A stretch of DNA of 64,000 nt from Eopsaltria australis (GCA_034509425.1 JAVTVJ010000519.1:124001-188000); one strand, 5' to 3'; shown: positions 1 to 12,320, counted from the stretch's first letter. The notes: a model not told the origin generated them from the sequence alone. Numbers and translations are program-made.

Positions 1-2751
1 AGCTCATCAGTTTGCAGAGAAGCTCAGAGGTTGCAGATTCTAATTGCCAACCTGGAATGTGGAAAGCAGGACAACTGAAAGAGTGTTTGTGTTGAGGAGA
101 GAGTGATGATTTCAGAGCAGGGAAGGAAGAGATAATTGGCACCTTTGCTGTGTACAAAATGTGGTGGGACACCGTGTGGTGAGGCCATCTGGCCAGAGTT
201 TGGGGCATGAGAGCCTGGTGAAAGGCTCTTGTGGAATCCAACTGCAGGAGGGATTTTGCCTCCTCCCTGGCTGGAGCTGTGAATGTTTATGCGGCCACTC
301 TGGGGAGGCTGGACTGGGATATTTGCAGATGGAGAGTGTCAGATCCAACTGAGATGCTGGCTGGGAGGAGGAAGTGAGCAAGTAGAAAATGACAGCAGAT
401 CTCTAACAAGAATGTGGAGCAGAGGGTGATCCCTGAGCACAGATCCAGGAGCCAGGGCTCTCAGGAAGGTGAGGTGTGAGCTGCCATAGCCTTAAAGCAT
501 TAACTGGATCCAGTTCAGCCCTGGACTTATGCCCAGCAGTGTCCATCTACAGAAGATTGCTGCGAGAAGAGCTGATGGATTTGCTTTCTTGGTGCCCTTT
601 TCCAGCAGAACCAGGATCTCCCTGTGAGATCCCAGAGCCTTGCCCAGGACAGAGGAGGAGGTGCTCAGTCTCTCCTTGCTGACATGGACCTGGTTGCTGT
701 CCTCCCCTGTTCTGCTGCACACCCCCAACATTGGCTGTCATGATTTGCAGCTCTGGGTCCTGAAATGGAAGTCCTGGAAGTGCTGAGTGTACTGACAGCT
801 CAGCTGATGGCTGTGGGATGCAGGAGCTCATGGCTTGGAGTACGGGAGAAGGCTGCCTTGTGTTTGCGTGGTGGAGGAGCTTGGCAGGTTTTTGGCTCGC
901 TTTCCTGATAGACTATTTTCATCTCCCTGTCCTACTTCCTTCCACACAGGCCTCATTTCCCCCCAGGGACTATAACTAAACTCTTGTCTGTAATTCCAAT
1001 TGGTTCATCAGCTCTTTGGAGCATTTCCAGGCACACAGCAGAAGAGGATCACATGGGTAGCCCATCTGATGCCATGTACATAAAAAATGAGCTGTGTACA
1101 GACTGGACTGTGCTAAACAGCACTTGCTATGGCTGCAGATTTGCTGTCAGGACTTTGCCCCCTACACTGTCACAGGCAGATTAATAACACTAAAAAGGAC
1201 ATCTTCCTCTGCATGGAAGACCCAATCCTAACACAAACAAAGCCAGAAATCTCTGGCAGAAAGGGCATCATGGGTAAATGCTAATTTGCTGAGGTAATGG
1301 GTTAGGGGCAGAGAAGTAGGGCAGATAAATCAAAAAACATGGGTAAAACCATATGCAAGCAGCGCTGCAAGAACAGGACTTGAGGGGGAAATGGAGACAA
1401 GCAGGGCCATGGCTGATTGCAAATCACATCTGATGTGCAGAACGCTGAGTGGAGCTGGTAAAGTCATCCTTCCATATGCATGAGCTTGCTCATCTCCTTG
1501 CTGGGTACCCCCAAACTGGATGCTCCAGATCTCCCTTCCCCTGCCCCTTGCATTGCAGTACAAAAGGAGGGCCTTGAGGCAGCTGGCAGAGCTCAGCAGG
1601 GTGGAGGACACACTTGATCCCTGTGAGGGGGTGATGCAGCCCCTCCAGCCCATGCTCAGCACCCTTTTCCCCCCAGCAAAGCTATGGGAGCACAACCTTG
1701 GCTCTGGCCTTTGGGATGCTCCCGACAGGGATTAGTCACGCTGCCGTGGCTCGGCTGCCTGCAGGGCTGTCACTTTGTTCTTCTTCAAGGAAGAGCCAGT
1801 GGGCTGAGGAGGCTCCAGTTCCATCTGCCAGCAAAACCCGTAGCAGGGAAAGAGCAGCAGCAGAGGGGGGAGGTGCTGGAAGGGGGGAGCAGTGGATTCC
1901 CTCGGTAATTAGGATGGCTGCATCATCACTTATGCAAATAGGGACAAGAAGGAGGCTTTTTGCAGCAGGCTCAGTGGAGGAGAGAACAGAAAGATGGAGC
2001 TGTTCTCCATGAAAGAAGATACCTGGCCTGAACAAAGGATGGGTGGTTACTTACACACTTTTCTCCTGTCCAGAAAAGGCAAAATCAGGAGCCCTTCAGG
2101 ACAAGCAATCCCTTGGTGGAGGCTGGCTGCTGTCCTGTGTTGCACACTCGTGGAAACTGATGCAAGGAGCCTTGGGCAAAAGCAAGCAAATTTTACGTCT
2201 GGTTATTCCTAATGTCTCCCATCCCTCTCCATGTCACAGGGGTGTGTCTCTGTCCTAGCTGATGTTCATCCCTCAACTTCCCCATTTGCTCAGAAGGCTC
2301 AGGTCTGGTGGGAATTCAGGGAGTGGAGCTGGGTGGGTACAGCTGAGCCCTGCTGGGATTCACAGCTGAGCTGTCCCCAGGCTGCAGAGCAGTTTCTCTT
2401 CCCCCTTATCTCCTGATGCCTGGAGGAGGCAGCTCTGTCACCCTCACTGGGAAGAGGGTTGAAAACATTGTCATCCCATACCACCAACATCTTCCCATGC
2501 CTGACACCAGCACAGATGTGTTTGCATTCTCTGTTTTCCACTTGCGCTCTTTCAGCTTGGCAGGACAGCTGCCTTCGTGCTGCAGAGCAGGAATCCAGAG
2601 GAAAGCTGCTCCTCAGCCCAGCTGTGGCTGCCCTCTCCCTCTGCCTCCACACTGCTGGGCTGCCAGGCAATGTGGGAGTAGGTTTTTTCAAATTGGAATT
2701 GTGTGATTCATTGCTTCCTTGCCAGGAGGTAGAATGGGACACACCTTGAAA
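1..2751. other. Unique noncoding sequence
   Basis: No recognised gene or repeat family is seen here. Short frames are present on both strands but are not supported by motif content. The one point of interest is a good splice-acceptor-like pyrimidine tract ending at 1558 and followed by an open frame to 1738; it is described as a finding rather than annotated as an exon. Confidence 0.5.
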
Positions 2752-2841
2752 AATCCCGTGGTGGCTCTTGGGGGTGTCCTGTGCAGAGCCAGGAGTTGGA
2801 GTTGATGGTCCTTGTGAGTCCCTTCCAACTGAGGATATTCT
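2752..2841 (+). mobile_element. CR1 LINE 3'-end fragment
   Basis: About 90 bp match the extreme 3' end of avian CR1 in sense orientation. The segment reads from a 'ctcttgggggtgtcctgtgc' block, through a 'ggagttgatggtccttgtga' block, to 'cccttccaactgaggatatt' followed by ctatgg. The end corresponds to the ATTCTATG-type 3' terminal repeat of CR1. It is severely 5'-truncated, as is usual for this family, and carries no coding capacity. The 5' boundary is approximate. Confidence 0.75.
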
Positions 2842-4415
2842 ATGGTAAGCCAGTGAAATGAAAGCAGCAGCAGATTGTCACCCCCTGCCCATCTCTCCAC
2901 TGCTTAGGAGGTGGAGTCTCGTGCAAAATGGTCCTGCAAGAGAACTTTAATACCAGAGAGACAATGAGGGGGTCCTGATAATGCCTCATCCTTGCACATC
3001 CCAGGCTTACAGCAGTAGCTAATCCTATCTTACATGCTGATGTCCATGTTTGGACTGTCAGCAGTGCTCTGACAGGCATGAAACCAAGCTGTTCTATTTC
3101 CAAAATGCAAAAAACCTTGAAAGAATAGCACAGCCCTGGCCGCCTTGGGGCTACAGTCTCTGTATGAGTGTAGGGTGTGATGTTATGGTTGGACTTCAGC
3201 AGGAGATCCACAGCTCACAGTGGAGACAAAGACACCTTTGTGAGGCTCCAGAGCTCTTCCCTGAGCCTGTGTGAACTGTGGGATGATGGGAGACTTTGGA
3301 CTTCAGATGATGCTCAAGGCAGCATTGTGGGCATCTCCAGCGAATCCAGAAAATTCCTTTCCTCAGGATGTACCTTGGCTGTATCCTGATAGAATCACAC
3401 AACTTCTCTCTGCTTTAGAAGAGCAAGAAATTCTCCCAGCTCTGCCTTATTGTCAGCTGAGCAGCCTAATCAAAAAACATTGTCTTGTTTGCAGGCTTGA
3501 CAGGTTTTAATGCAGGGCAAAGCTAAACAAAGAAGTGGAAGAGGAAGGCACGACAAAATCAGTGCTGCCAGCTAACTAACAGGGGATCTCGTCAGGACTC
3601 ATACATCTCCAGCAATTTCTCCATCTCAGTGGAGTCCTGCCTGCTGAATGAGGAATATCTCCTCATCCCAGACCAATTAAGCCATACCAAGTCACTTTTG
3701 TTTTTTATTCCCCCTCCAACACAGATAGGCAGATACATTAATGATCTCTCAGCTCTCCTCCTCTTGTTGCTGGCAAAGAAGGATCAGCTGTCCTCTTCCT
3801 GTTTCCAAAACTGGAGTCTGATTGAACAAGGGCAGGAAAACCCTGGATAATGCTGCACCCATAGCTAAGCTTCATGTGCCACCAAATGGCTCAGCTGAAG
3901 CAGGAATCCTGGCACTGCAGCAGCCTGACCCACTCTCCTTCTCAGGCACAAAGGGAAATCTGTGCAATTTATGGTTCCTCTACTCCAGGCTGAGCTGATT
4001 CAGTTGTGCTTGGGCAGTGTCAGCCAGTGGCTGATTGAGGCTTATTCCAGTCTTGGGCAAATTCAAGTGTGAGTTGGAAAATGCATGTGAGCAGGAAAAT
4101 CGTTCCTCTGGCAACACTCCTGGAGACACCAAAACCCAATGTTTCTCCTTTAGTGTGGTGTAATAAAGGCTGGATGGATTTGCTCTCAGCAGAGACTTTT
4201 CCTACAAATGGGAGGGCCATGGCTGAAGCAAATGAATGTTTGTGGGTTGCTCCCTGCCTCCTGCCCCCCATCCCAGCAACAGGAGAATCCCACAAGAGCA
4301 CTCTGCTTCCTGATGACAGCAGCTTTTTGGGGAAGGCAGAGCTGATGGCTGCCTTGACTTCCACGGCTTGGGAAGGGCCGTTACCTGAAAACACGGCGGA
4401 AAAGGTGCATTTATG
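2842..4415. other. Unique noncoding sequence
   Basis: No gene or repeat is recognised. Several short frames are present (the longest about 124 codons, minus strand, 4020-4394) without domain-like content. Base composition is ordinary and no simple repeat stands out. Confidence 0.5.
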
Positions 4416-4700
4416 TAAACATTAAAAGTGAAGTCTGTGGAGTCCAGGGCAATCCGTCTTTTAAATCTGGCTTTTATAGCATTATTATGTGAGACAGCCT
4501 CGTAAAAATCTCTCTGTAGGTGCCATTACCTCGCGTTGTGGCTTCGGCGGGCGAGCTGGAGAAGCTGTGAGTTTGTGCAACAGCACACGTTGGAGTGAGT
4601 TATGGGGTGTCAGGGGCCCCGTGTTAACGATCCCACAACCCATTCAGCTCCTTTTAGGTTAATCAACTCAGCATTTGTGTCAGGTGTAATGTCTAATTAA
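4416..4700. other. Candidate conserved noncoding element
   Basis: This block differs from its surroundings. It combines an AT-rich part with TTTTAAAT and TTATAGCATTATTATG, a CpG-containing core around 4530-4560 (CTCGCGTTG, TTCGGCGGGCGAGC), and TAATTAAAA near 4694. No repeat family is recognised and no frame stays open across it. The composition recalls developmental enhancers in vertebrates, but conservation cannot be seen from one sequence, so this is inference only. Confidence 0.25.
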
Positions 4701-4971
4701 AATGATGGAGGAGGTGCGGATGCCTCCTGGCAGAGGAGGGAAATGGCACAGAGAGGCGGCGTCAGTGCCATATTGGTTTGGAAAAATCAATAAGGGGAGC
4801 TCATTTTATCCCAGTGCATCTCTGCGTTTGCCACTCAGTGGCTCGTTTGGAGAAGAGCCAACTGGCTGCCCTGGAGCCTGGAAATGGTGGGGTTTGGAAA
4901 CACTTGAGAACAACACTGGTGGGAAAAGGAGGGGGAAGTGGCATCGGGAGACTGGGTCAGTGTCCTCACAT

Positions 4972-5216
4972 CTGACAGGATGAGAGGAAACGGCCTCAGG
5001 CTGGGCCAGGGGAGGTTCACGTTGGACATCAGCAGGAATTTCCTCATGGAAAGGGTCATCAGGCATTGGAAGGGGCTGCCCAGGGAGGTGGTGGAGTCCC
5101 CACCCCTGCAGGTGTCCAAGGAAGGCCTGGATGTGGCACTCAGTGCTCTGGGCTGGTGACAAGGGTCAGACTCAGTGATCCTGAAGGCCTTTTCCAACCT
5201 GGATGATTCTGTGAGG
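4972..5216 (+). mobile_element. CR1 LINE 3'-end copy
   Basis: About 245 bp match the 3' end of avian CR1 in sense orientation. Landmarks in order are 'gatgagaggaaacggcctca', 'ggctgggccaggggaggttc', 'aggcattggaaggggctgcc', 'cagggaggtggtggagtccc', and a terminal 'cttttccaacctggatgatt' followed by ctgtg. It covers the tail of the reverse-transcriptase ORF and the 3' UTR, is 5'-truncated and cannot mobilise itself. Open frames reported across it (for example 4938-5159) are repeat remnants. Confidence 0.88.
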
Positions 5217-8200
5217 GCAGCCTGGGAGACTCCATGGAGACCTACTGATGGAGAAGGAAAGGATGGGCAAGCAAAAAGGGAAAGGAAAGGACTAGGAATT
5301 CAGAAAACCAAGAATGTCTGGGCTGGGAAAAGCAGCTCTTCTGAAGGAGACACATGGAACACCAACTGGATGGAACGAGGGGAAGAAAAAAGAAAATAAT
5401 CTTGGGCATTTCTGCATTCCCACAAATTCCAGCCAGGTTATTTACTCTTAAACTGTCCCTTAAGCTTCCTATCTGTTATGAGAAGCTAAAAAATGGATCA
5501 ACTAAGAAGTCTGAAAGCAATTTTCACTCTGTCGATATTTCTGTTGAGGAAAGGCAACTACCAGACAAACTGAAACACTGAATAGAGGTTTGTGAGCTTT
5601 TCATTTCCCCTCCTATATTTTCAGTGGTTTGAAAACTTGGGGGTCAGAGAGAATGACATGGATGCTGTCTTTAGATTTCTTCTCTTAAGGAGTAACTCTA
5701 TAGGGCATGGTAAAAAATAGTTGAAATTTCCCTGGAAATAATTTTTAATGTGTTGTAGCCATTTTTCAGGATGTAACAAGTCTTCCATTGCTGGTTGTGC
5801 AGCCAGCTGGACAGACATCCATCCAAAGAGCTGCAGAAAACGTGTGAAAGCTGGGGCTAAATCAATAACTTCCCATCCATGCAGTTACTCTTCTCTGCAA
5901 ATATAAACATTTGCTCATTATCACCACACACAGTTTCATCTCCACTGAATTTTTAATGAAAAGGAATGATAATTTATTCACTAGCTTTTTTTAATTTTTT
6001 TTTTAAGAAAAATGATATCTTTGCTTAATGATTTTACTCCTTCTGGTTTTGCTAGAAGCTTCCTGCCTTCCCTCAGTCTGTGTTGGTTTTCAGGTGCACC
6101 AAAAATACCTGCAGTGAAATATCCACCTGATAAAGCACAAGCACAGCAAATCCCAGAGCAGTAAAGAAAGAACAAACTCTTCTAGGGGGCAATTTAGGCT
6201 CTGCAGGGACTGAACTTCCCTCTGGACAGTCTCCTCTCCCCATCTTCAATGGATTCAGCTACAACACTGCACTTTTAGGTTTGACAGAGTTGGGATAAGC
6301 ACAGGCCTGGAGGACATTTAAGGAGCAGCACTCAGCTGATTTGTAGCACAGTTCTCACCTTGCTTTTCAAAGTCTCACACTAACAATTCGACTTTCCTCC
6401 TCCTTTCCCCTGCTCCAAGAAAAAGGCCTGTGATGTTGCTGGGATGGCACATATTTATTCTGGAATCTCAGATTGGGCAGGAAATGTTCTGGGATTACCC
6501 TGATTTAGGACCTATAAGTACACTGTGCAATGACAGCATCTCAACCTGAAAGCTCTTTAAGGAGAAATTAATTTATGCCTGACAGTGATTAAAGGAGAGA
6601 GGAGATGGAAATTAGCAAATCCATCTCTATTGCTGAGATCCCATTATGATTATAAGGAGAGGGGAAAATCAGCATTATGGGTGTCAGCTGCAATCTGGTG
6701 CATTCATTTAGCAGCCCATCCTACCTGGGAATTGTCCTTGAATGGATGGATTTACCTGTCACACTGCCTTGGCCTGAGATGAATCAATTGTCTCCATGGC
6801 AGAGCAGAGATGGAAACCACTTGGCAGGATAATAACTCCCATTTGGAGTTTACTGCAAGGCCCATCAAATAAAACCTGGTGGGAAAGCTTGTGGGTCCTG
6901 TGGAGCTCTTGCACAAAGGTGTCAGAAATGACATGGCCACAGAAATGGAGCTGCTTTATTGTGGCCAGGCAAGATGGCCAAGGGGCCATCTGGATATGGA
7001 AATGTGATCCAGGCATTAAATGAAACTGCCCTTCCTTTGACAGGCAGAGTAACACATTTCTCTTCCATTCCAAGATGGATTACAGCAGTTGGGATGCAAG
7101 TTAGCAAGCAGCAAATAAATTTGCCTACAAACAAAAGTTGGATAAAATTTCTAATCCTTAAAGCTTTCAGCTCAGTTTGGAGTGTGAATGTTTCATCAAA
7201 GAAATCTCTAGAATGCTGGAGAAGAAAAAAACTATTGCTCTTGATGATATGAAAATTGTCCTACTGTAGATATTTCAATGTTTATACAAAAGTGATCTTG
7301 GTTCTTTTTCCCAAGGCTGGTGGTAACCAGAACCATCTGGTTTGAAATGGTTTGAAAGACTCATGATTCTTCTCTGCTGTTTCGAGACAAGAAATTCTTT
7401 TAATTTCTTTCTTTTTGGTGGGAATTAAACTGAATTTTGAACACTAAACAGATACTGCAAAGCTTTAGGCAAAGAGAGACTGTGATATACAAAAAAAAAG
7501 TAGATTTTTTATTTAGTTGGAGGTTTGTCTGATATTGTGTTGAATAGGAGGGTGGCTCATTCCTGCCACTATTGATCCATCCCACACCTACTGATTTCAC
7601 AGCTCTTTTCCTTGGGTTTTGAAAACACCAGGAAGTGCAAGGAAAAACTTTTTGGGAAGGGCTACAGGACCCCCGGTGCAGCATCTGCTTGCTCTGGTTT
7701 GTGGTCACTGTCACTGCTGCTTTGTGGACTGATTCCCAGCACTGGAATCTTGTTAGAAAGAACTGGTTAATAAAGTACCAAAGGTCTCTGACCTCTCCAG
7801 CAGTTTCATACATGTGTAAATATTTCTCCCAGCTCCAGAAGGAACACAGAATCAATATTTAATGTGGTGTAATATACTTCAGTGGATATAATACACCCAA
7901 TATTCAAAGGACAATCCCTCACTCAGGTGTCAAAATGCCTGGTTAAAGCATTTTCTTCCATCCCTTCTTAAGATCCACATTTTGGAAAGATGCCTCAGCA
8001 TATCTCCAACAATGATTTATCCTCCTGCTCTATTCAAGGAAATAAAGTGACTTCAGCCTCCTTGTTTAACAAAATAAAATAAAATCAGACACAAATCCAA
8101 CCTGGCAGGATAAAAAAATATATGTACATATAAAGAGAAAAGTTCTGCTTTAGAGGAAGAATATGAAATTATATTGTAAATTAAATTACAGGAACGGAGA

Positions 8201-9740
8201 ACAATATGAACTGAAAAAAAGATTAGATCCAAGGCTGAGTTTCAATCATTGGCTTTCCTGGATTTTACTGGGCCCATGAGTCTGGCTCAGCTGCCCTCAG
8301 CCAGACACAAGGGTCTGGTTAATTCATCTCTCCCTTCTTCTGTAATAAATACGGCCGACAAAGAGGAGCAGAAAAACAGGAGCAGGAGGAGGAGAAACCT
8401 GCTTCAAATGGAAGCCTGGTAGAGCTGGAGGGCAATTACCCCATTGATGGGAGGGATGGGAGGGGGTTTGCCTGGAGACACCCCCAGAAACTGGGCTGTG
8501 GGGAAGGGGAGGCTGAAGTACTCTGGGTGAGGTGGGAGGAAAAGGAGAAAGAGAGTATTAACTATCTAGACAAGGTAATTAATATGGAATTGAGAGGGAA
8601 GGGGTTGAGCAAATTAGCAGCCTGTGGAGGAAGATGAACCAGCTGCAGTGGGAGAGAAGGGGCAGTTGAACAGGCTGGTACTAAACCTAATACAGGGAAG
8701 GGCCAGGGTGAGGCTTCTGCAGCCTTTTGCTGTGTGGGGAGGGGACAAGGGACACCTGGCTGGCTGCTGCGGAGAAATGAAGGCATAATTTTTATATCTG
8801 ATTTCTCTTAAATGCATCTTTGATTCAGTTGCACTGAAATTTTCCTACAAAGGGATTCCTATGAATGCTTGATTTGGGATCTTAAATAGAAATATCTGCT
8901 TTCCAAGGAGGCTGAGCACTTCAGCAGAGATCTGCAGAGCTTTGAGCACCTACTCTGTTCTAGAAACCAGCCAAACTCTTTCCTAGAGGAGCTGCCTGAA
9001 GAAAAAAGGGGGAATAAATACATAGTGTTTGGGTTAATTCACTGGGATGTGCTCATCTCTTAGAAAGAGATGTGAGGGACAGGCCACCTTCCAGTGCTGC
9101 CTTCAGCTCATCCCCAGGGTTCATGAAGGTACAAAAAGGCCACGGTGCTGGTCTGAGTCATTGTAAGGATGAGGGTATGATGTAATGATGGCTCTGTTTA
9201 GGTTTTCTTGCAGTGAGGAAGAAAACTGACTTTATTTTTTCAGTTGTTGCTGTGCTGGAGAGCACCCTCTGTTCCAGAGAGCAGAAACATCTCTGCTGCT
9301 CCATACAGGATGCACCTGGAGCTTCAGCCATGAGACAGGAGAGCCAGTCCAGGTGGATAACTCTGGAAACCAATCCTGGTTCCCTTCCATCCCTCTGCCA
9401 GCAGAGCAGATGGGGGAATCCTTTCCACACCCTTGATTAGAAGAACAGTATTGCCTCAGCTATTCTTGAGCCCTGTTCTTTGTCTGGGTGCTGGATGAAG
9501 GCTGATCTCTGCCCAGAAACGAAGCCATGCAGTCCCCTGCAGGTCCCTTAGTGCTCCTGGCTGGATGCTGGGCAGCGGCACAATGGCCTTAAGGGGCTGC
9601 TGAGGGATGAGGACGAGAAGAGAGACGGCAACTTTCCCCCCAGGGAAGTGTCAGGGAAAGGGGCTGGCACTGCAGCTACATCCAGAAGAACAAAATGAAG
9701 GAAATAAATAAAGGAGGCACAGCGCGTCCTACAAACAAGA
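5217..9740. other. Unique noncoding sequence, AT-rich in part
   Basis: No gene or recognised transposon is seen. Features are minor: a T-run near 5988-6004, an A-run near 7491-7499, and an AT-rich stretch at 8060-8225 containing the palindrome TATGTACATA near 8122. Frames here (up to about 151 codons, minus strand, 7400-7855) have no recognisable protein motif. Confidence 0.5.
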
Positions 9741-9960
9741 ACATGTGTCTGCATTTATTAACATTTCCAGCGCGGATTTAATTCCCAGCAAAGTGCTCCT
9801 GCCTACACGGAGCCCGGGCGCGTTGCAGGAAACCTCTCGTTAAGTTCCATACAAGCCATCTTTTCAGCGCGTCCTCCAGGGGAATCTTCAAACGGATTCT
9901 GTAATTTCACTGATAAATGGCTCTTTTGCAAAACACTATTTACATTCCAGCATCAGAAAG
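9741..9960. other. Candidate conserved noncoding element with CpGs
   Basis: The block carries an unusual density of CpG for this window (CAGCGCGGATT, GAGCCCGGGCGCG, CAGCGCGTCC, CAAACGGATT) next to AT-rich motifs such as ATTTATTAACATTT and GATAAATGGC. It is too short and too CpG-poor overall to be called a CpG island promoter. No repeat family is recognised. A regulatory role is inferred from composition only. Confidence 0.25.
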
Positions 9961-10223
9961 GCTGGCGACTCTTTCCTCCCTCCACCCCTCTCCATCGTCT
10001 CCTCCCAGCGCCTTCAGGGATGGAGCTCCCGCCCGCTCCAGGGAGGCAATAAAGCATCTGCAGGTCCTGCAAGGAAGGAGAAGCTGGATTTTTCCAGGAA
10101 GAAATGCAGCTGCAGGAGAACAGGATCTCCCTGGATTCTCGTGGAATAGCCAGATTTGTCTCAAAGACTGGTATTAGGATTCTGAGACTGTGTGTGTGTG
10201 TTGGTTTGTTTTTTTTTTAACTT

Positions 10224-10440
10224 GGCATTGCCACAGGTTTTCTGGGTGGCCCCAGGCAAGCCACTTAATCTCTTTGGGGTCCTGTTTCCATCGGCGGAGA
10301 CGGCGACTTTATTTCATTTGTTTGTCCTGCCTATTCTGATTACAGCTCCCTGGGGGCAAGGATTGTCTCTCATTAAACAAAGCTGCCTGTACGTGGGGAT
10401 CCCAGCTTTGGTCTGGCCTCTGGGCATACAGAGCAACAAA
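10224..10440 (+). repeat. Ancient amniote SINE-like composite repeat
   Basis: The first part (10224-10300) resembles the core of MIR-type tRNA-derived SINEs: 'ccccaggcaagccacttaat' then CTCTTTGGGGTCCTGTTTCC, compared with the family's 'cttgggcaagtcacttaacc' and 'tctgtgcctcagtttcc'. The second part (10318-10425) resembles the L3/CR1-derived 3' tail known from turtles and crocodilians: 'ttgtttgtcctgcctattct', 'gctccctgggggcaaggatt' then GTCTCTC, and GGCCTCTGGGCATAC. The two halves are in the order expected for a single SINE with a LINE-derived tail. It is old and diverged. Assignment is from memory of consensus sequences. Confidence 0.55.
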
Positions 10441-11823
10441 ACAACATCTGACAACCAGTCTAGACAGGAAAATAATTTGCCAGAGAAATGCAGTTTGGTC
10501 AGTGCTGCCCATTTTCTTTAGTGCTTAACTGGGTGTTTTTGCTTTCATTGGTCACATATCTGCTGATCTGCCTTTAGGAGAGATCTGAAGAAGGTTGGCT
10601 GCTTGTTTTTTTTTCCCCAGAAACAATGATGCCCAGGTCTCCAGAGAGCACAAATCAGGCTCTGCAGGTTTCAGCACTGATTTCTATCAGTTCATCCCAT
10701 GCACGAGTATCTCAGCTGTTGCATCTCAGTAAATCCTCACCTCCAGGTTGTTACTGGCTTTAAACCCAGTGAATGAGGACAACACATCTTCCCCACAGCA
10801 AAGGAAAATTGCAGATGTAGAAACCCCTGGACTCTTGAGGATGGCACCACACACCTGGCAGAAAATTGGTTTATTTTTAAATTGGTTCCTAAGGAAACCA
10901 AGTTTCTTTTTCTCTGTCTTTGTCTGTCAGTCCTTCCCAAACAACTTTTTCATAAATTAGAGTTTCTAGTATATTTTATGCAGTAGGAAAGAGTAATGGA
11001 ACTCCATCTCAATTGGTGAAGCTGGCAGAGAAAAGAGCCTGAAACTGGTGCTGCTCCTGACCTGTGCAGGAGCTCAGCAATTCCCAGCTCTGTCTGCTGC
11101 CATTCATTAATGAACCAGCTGCCTCCTGCCCCAGCACTGCTTCAAAGCCAGGAGGAACTGGGGTCTCTCTGAGTCACTGGTGGGGAATCCAGGTTACCAG
11201 GCTGCAGGACAAAAAGGAAACTTGGCTTTCTTCCTGCTGCCTCTGGAAAAACTTAATTTGATGGATCACAAGGGCAATTTAAACCTTCACCAGGATTTAT
11301 GCCTGGATACAGGAGCTCCTGCCCTCTTCCCAGGTGCCCAGCACCCAAATGAGGGCTCAGCATGAGGGTTAAATGTTTCCCACGAGAAGATCCCAGTACA
11401 CCAAGGCACCACGCTGTGTGCTGCTTCAGGTTTCCAACCTAAGGGTATCCAATGGACTTTGTGAGGCCAGCAAATCACGCCTGACTGCAGAGAAACAAGC
11501 TCAAAAAGGGAACTCAACCCTTTTCTTCCAAAACAACAGTGTTCAGCCCAGTTGTGTCTTGCGAAATATGATGGAAATGTTCAGCTTTAGTTCCAGGGCA
11601 AGGAAACACCAGGTGTTTGGCACTCTGAAAGAAGCTGTGAAATTGAATTCGTGTTCTCTAAACTACTTTACTCAACAGACTGGAGGGGAGGAAAGCGAGC
11701 AGGATCCTGGGCTGGCGCTGGGGAGAGCTTTGAGCTGGCAGGGGAAGGATGGGGCTGTGCAGCTTCACTAGCACTGTGCCAGCCCTGCTCTGCCACAGCC
11801 TGGCCTGGGCAGGCAAAGAGAAA
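10441..11823. other. Unique noncoding sequence
   Basis: No gene or repeat family is recognised. The region lies between the ancient SINE-like repeat and the polypyrimidine tract. Frames up to 132 codons occur (11373-11771) but run into the low-complexity tract and have no recognisable motif. Confidence 0.5.
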
Positions 11824-12175
11824 CCTTCTCTTTTCCTTCTCTTTTCCTTCTCTTTTCCTTCTCTTTTCCTTCTCTTTTCCTTCTCTTTTCCTTCTCTTTT
11901 CCTTCTCTTTTCCTTCTCTTTTCCTTCTCTTTTCCTTCTCTTCTTTTCCTTCTCTTTTCCTTTTCTTCTTTTCCTTCTCTTCTCCTCTCCTTTCTTTCTT
12001 TCTTTCCCTTCTCTTTTTCTTCTCTTTTCCTTCTCGTCTTCTTTTCTTTTCTTTCTCTTTTTCTTTTCCTCTTTTCCTTCTCTTCTTTCCCTTCTCCTTT
12101 TCTTCTCTTTTATTTCTTTTCTTCTTTTCTTTTCCTTCTCTTCTCCTCCTCTTTTCCTTCTCTTCTCCTTCTCTT
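11824..12175 (+). repeat. Polypyrimidine tract with 11-bp tandem unit
   Basis: The tract is 352 bp of C and T on the plus strand, with only two purines (a G at 12036 and an A at 12112). The first part, 11824-11933, is ten perfect copies of the 11-bp unit CCTTCTCTTTT. The rest is a degenerate mix of CTTTT, CTTCT and CTTT units. Because the unit contains no stop codon in several frames, long spurious frames exist on both strands (11651-12232 plus; 11668-12204 minus, Lys/Glu/Arg-rich). These are artefacts. Long homopurine-homopyrimidine DNA of this kind can adopt triplex (H-DNA) structure. Confidence 0.95.
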
Positions 12176-12320
12176 AGTCTCAGTTTGTTGCTTTCCCCAA
12201 CCAAACTGGAGGGATGTGTTAGCCATGAATGAGCTCAGGACAGCTGTGCTGTTTCATTTTCAGGTCAACCACTTGTCTCTGGGGGGAAGAGGAGTGAGGG
12301 GTCGTCCTGGCAGGAGGCAG

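Noticed and set aside
9780..9900. CpG island promoter
   Set aside because: The CpG-rich words cover too short a span and the surrounding sequence is AT-rich, so it does not meet usual island length or density.
11651..12232. 193-codon plus-strand and 178-codon minus-strand open frames
   Set aside because: They coincide with the polypyrimidine tract and read as Phe/Ser/Leu or Lys/Glu/Arg low-complexity. They exist only because the repeat lacks stop codons.
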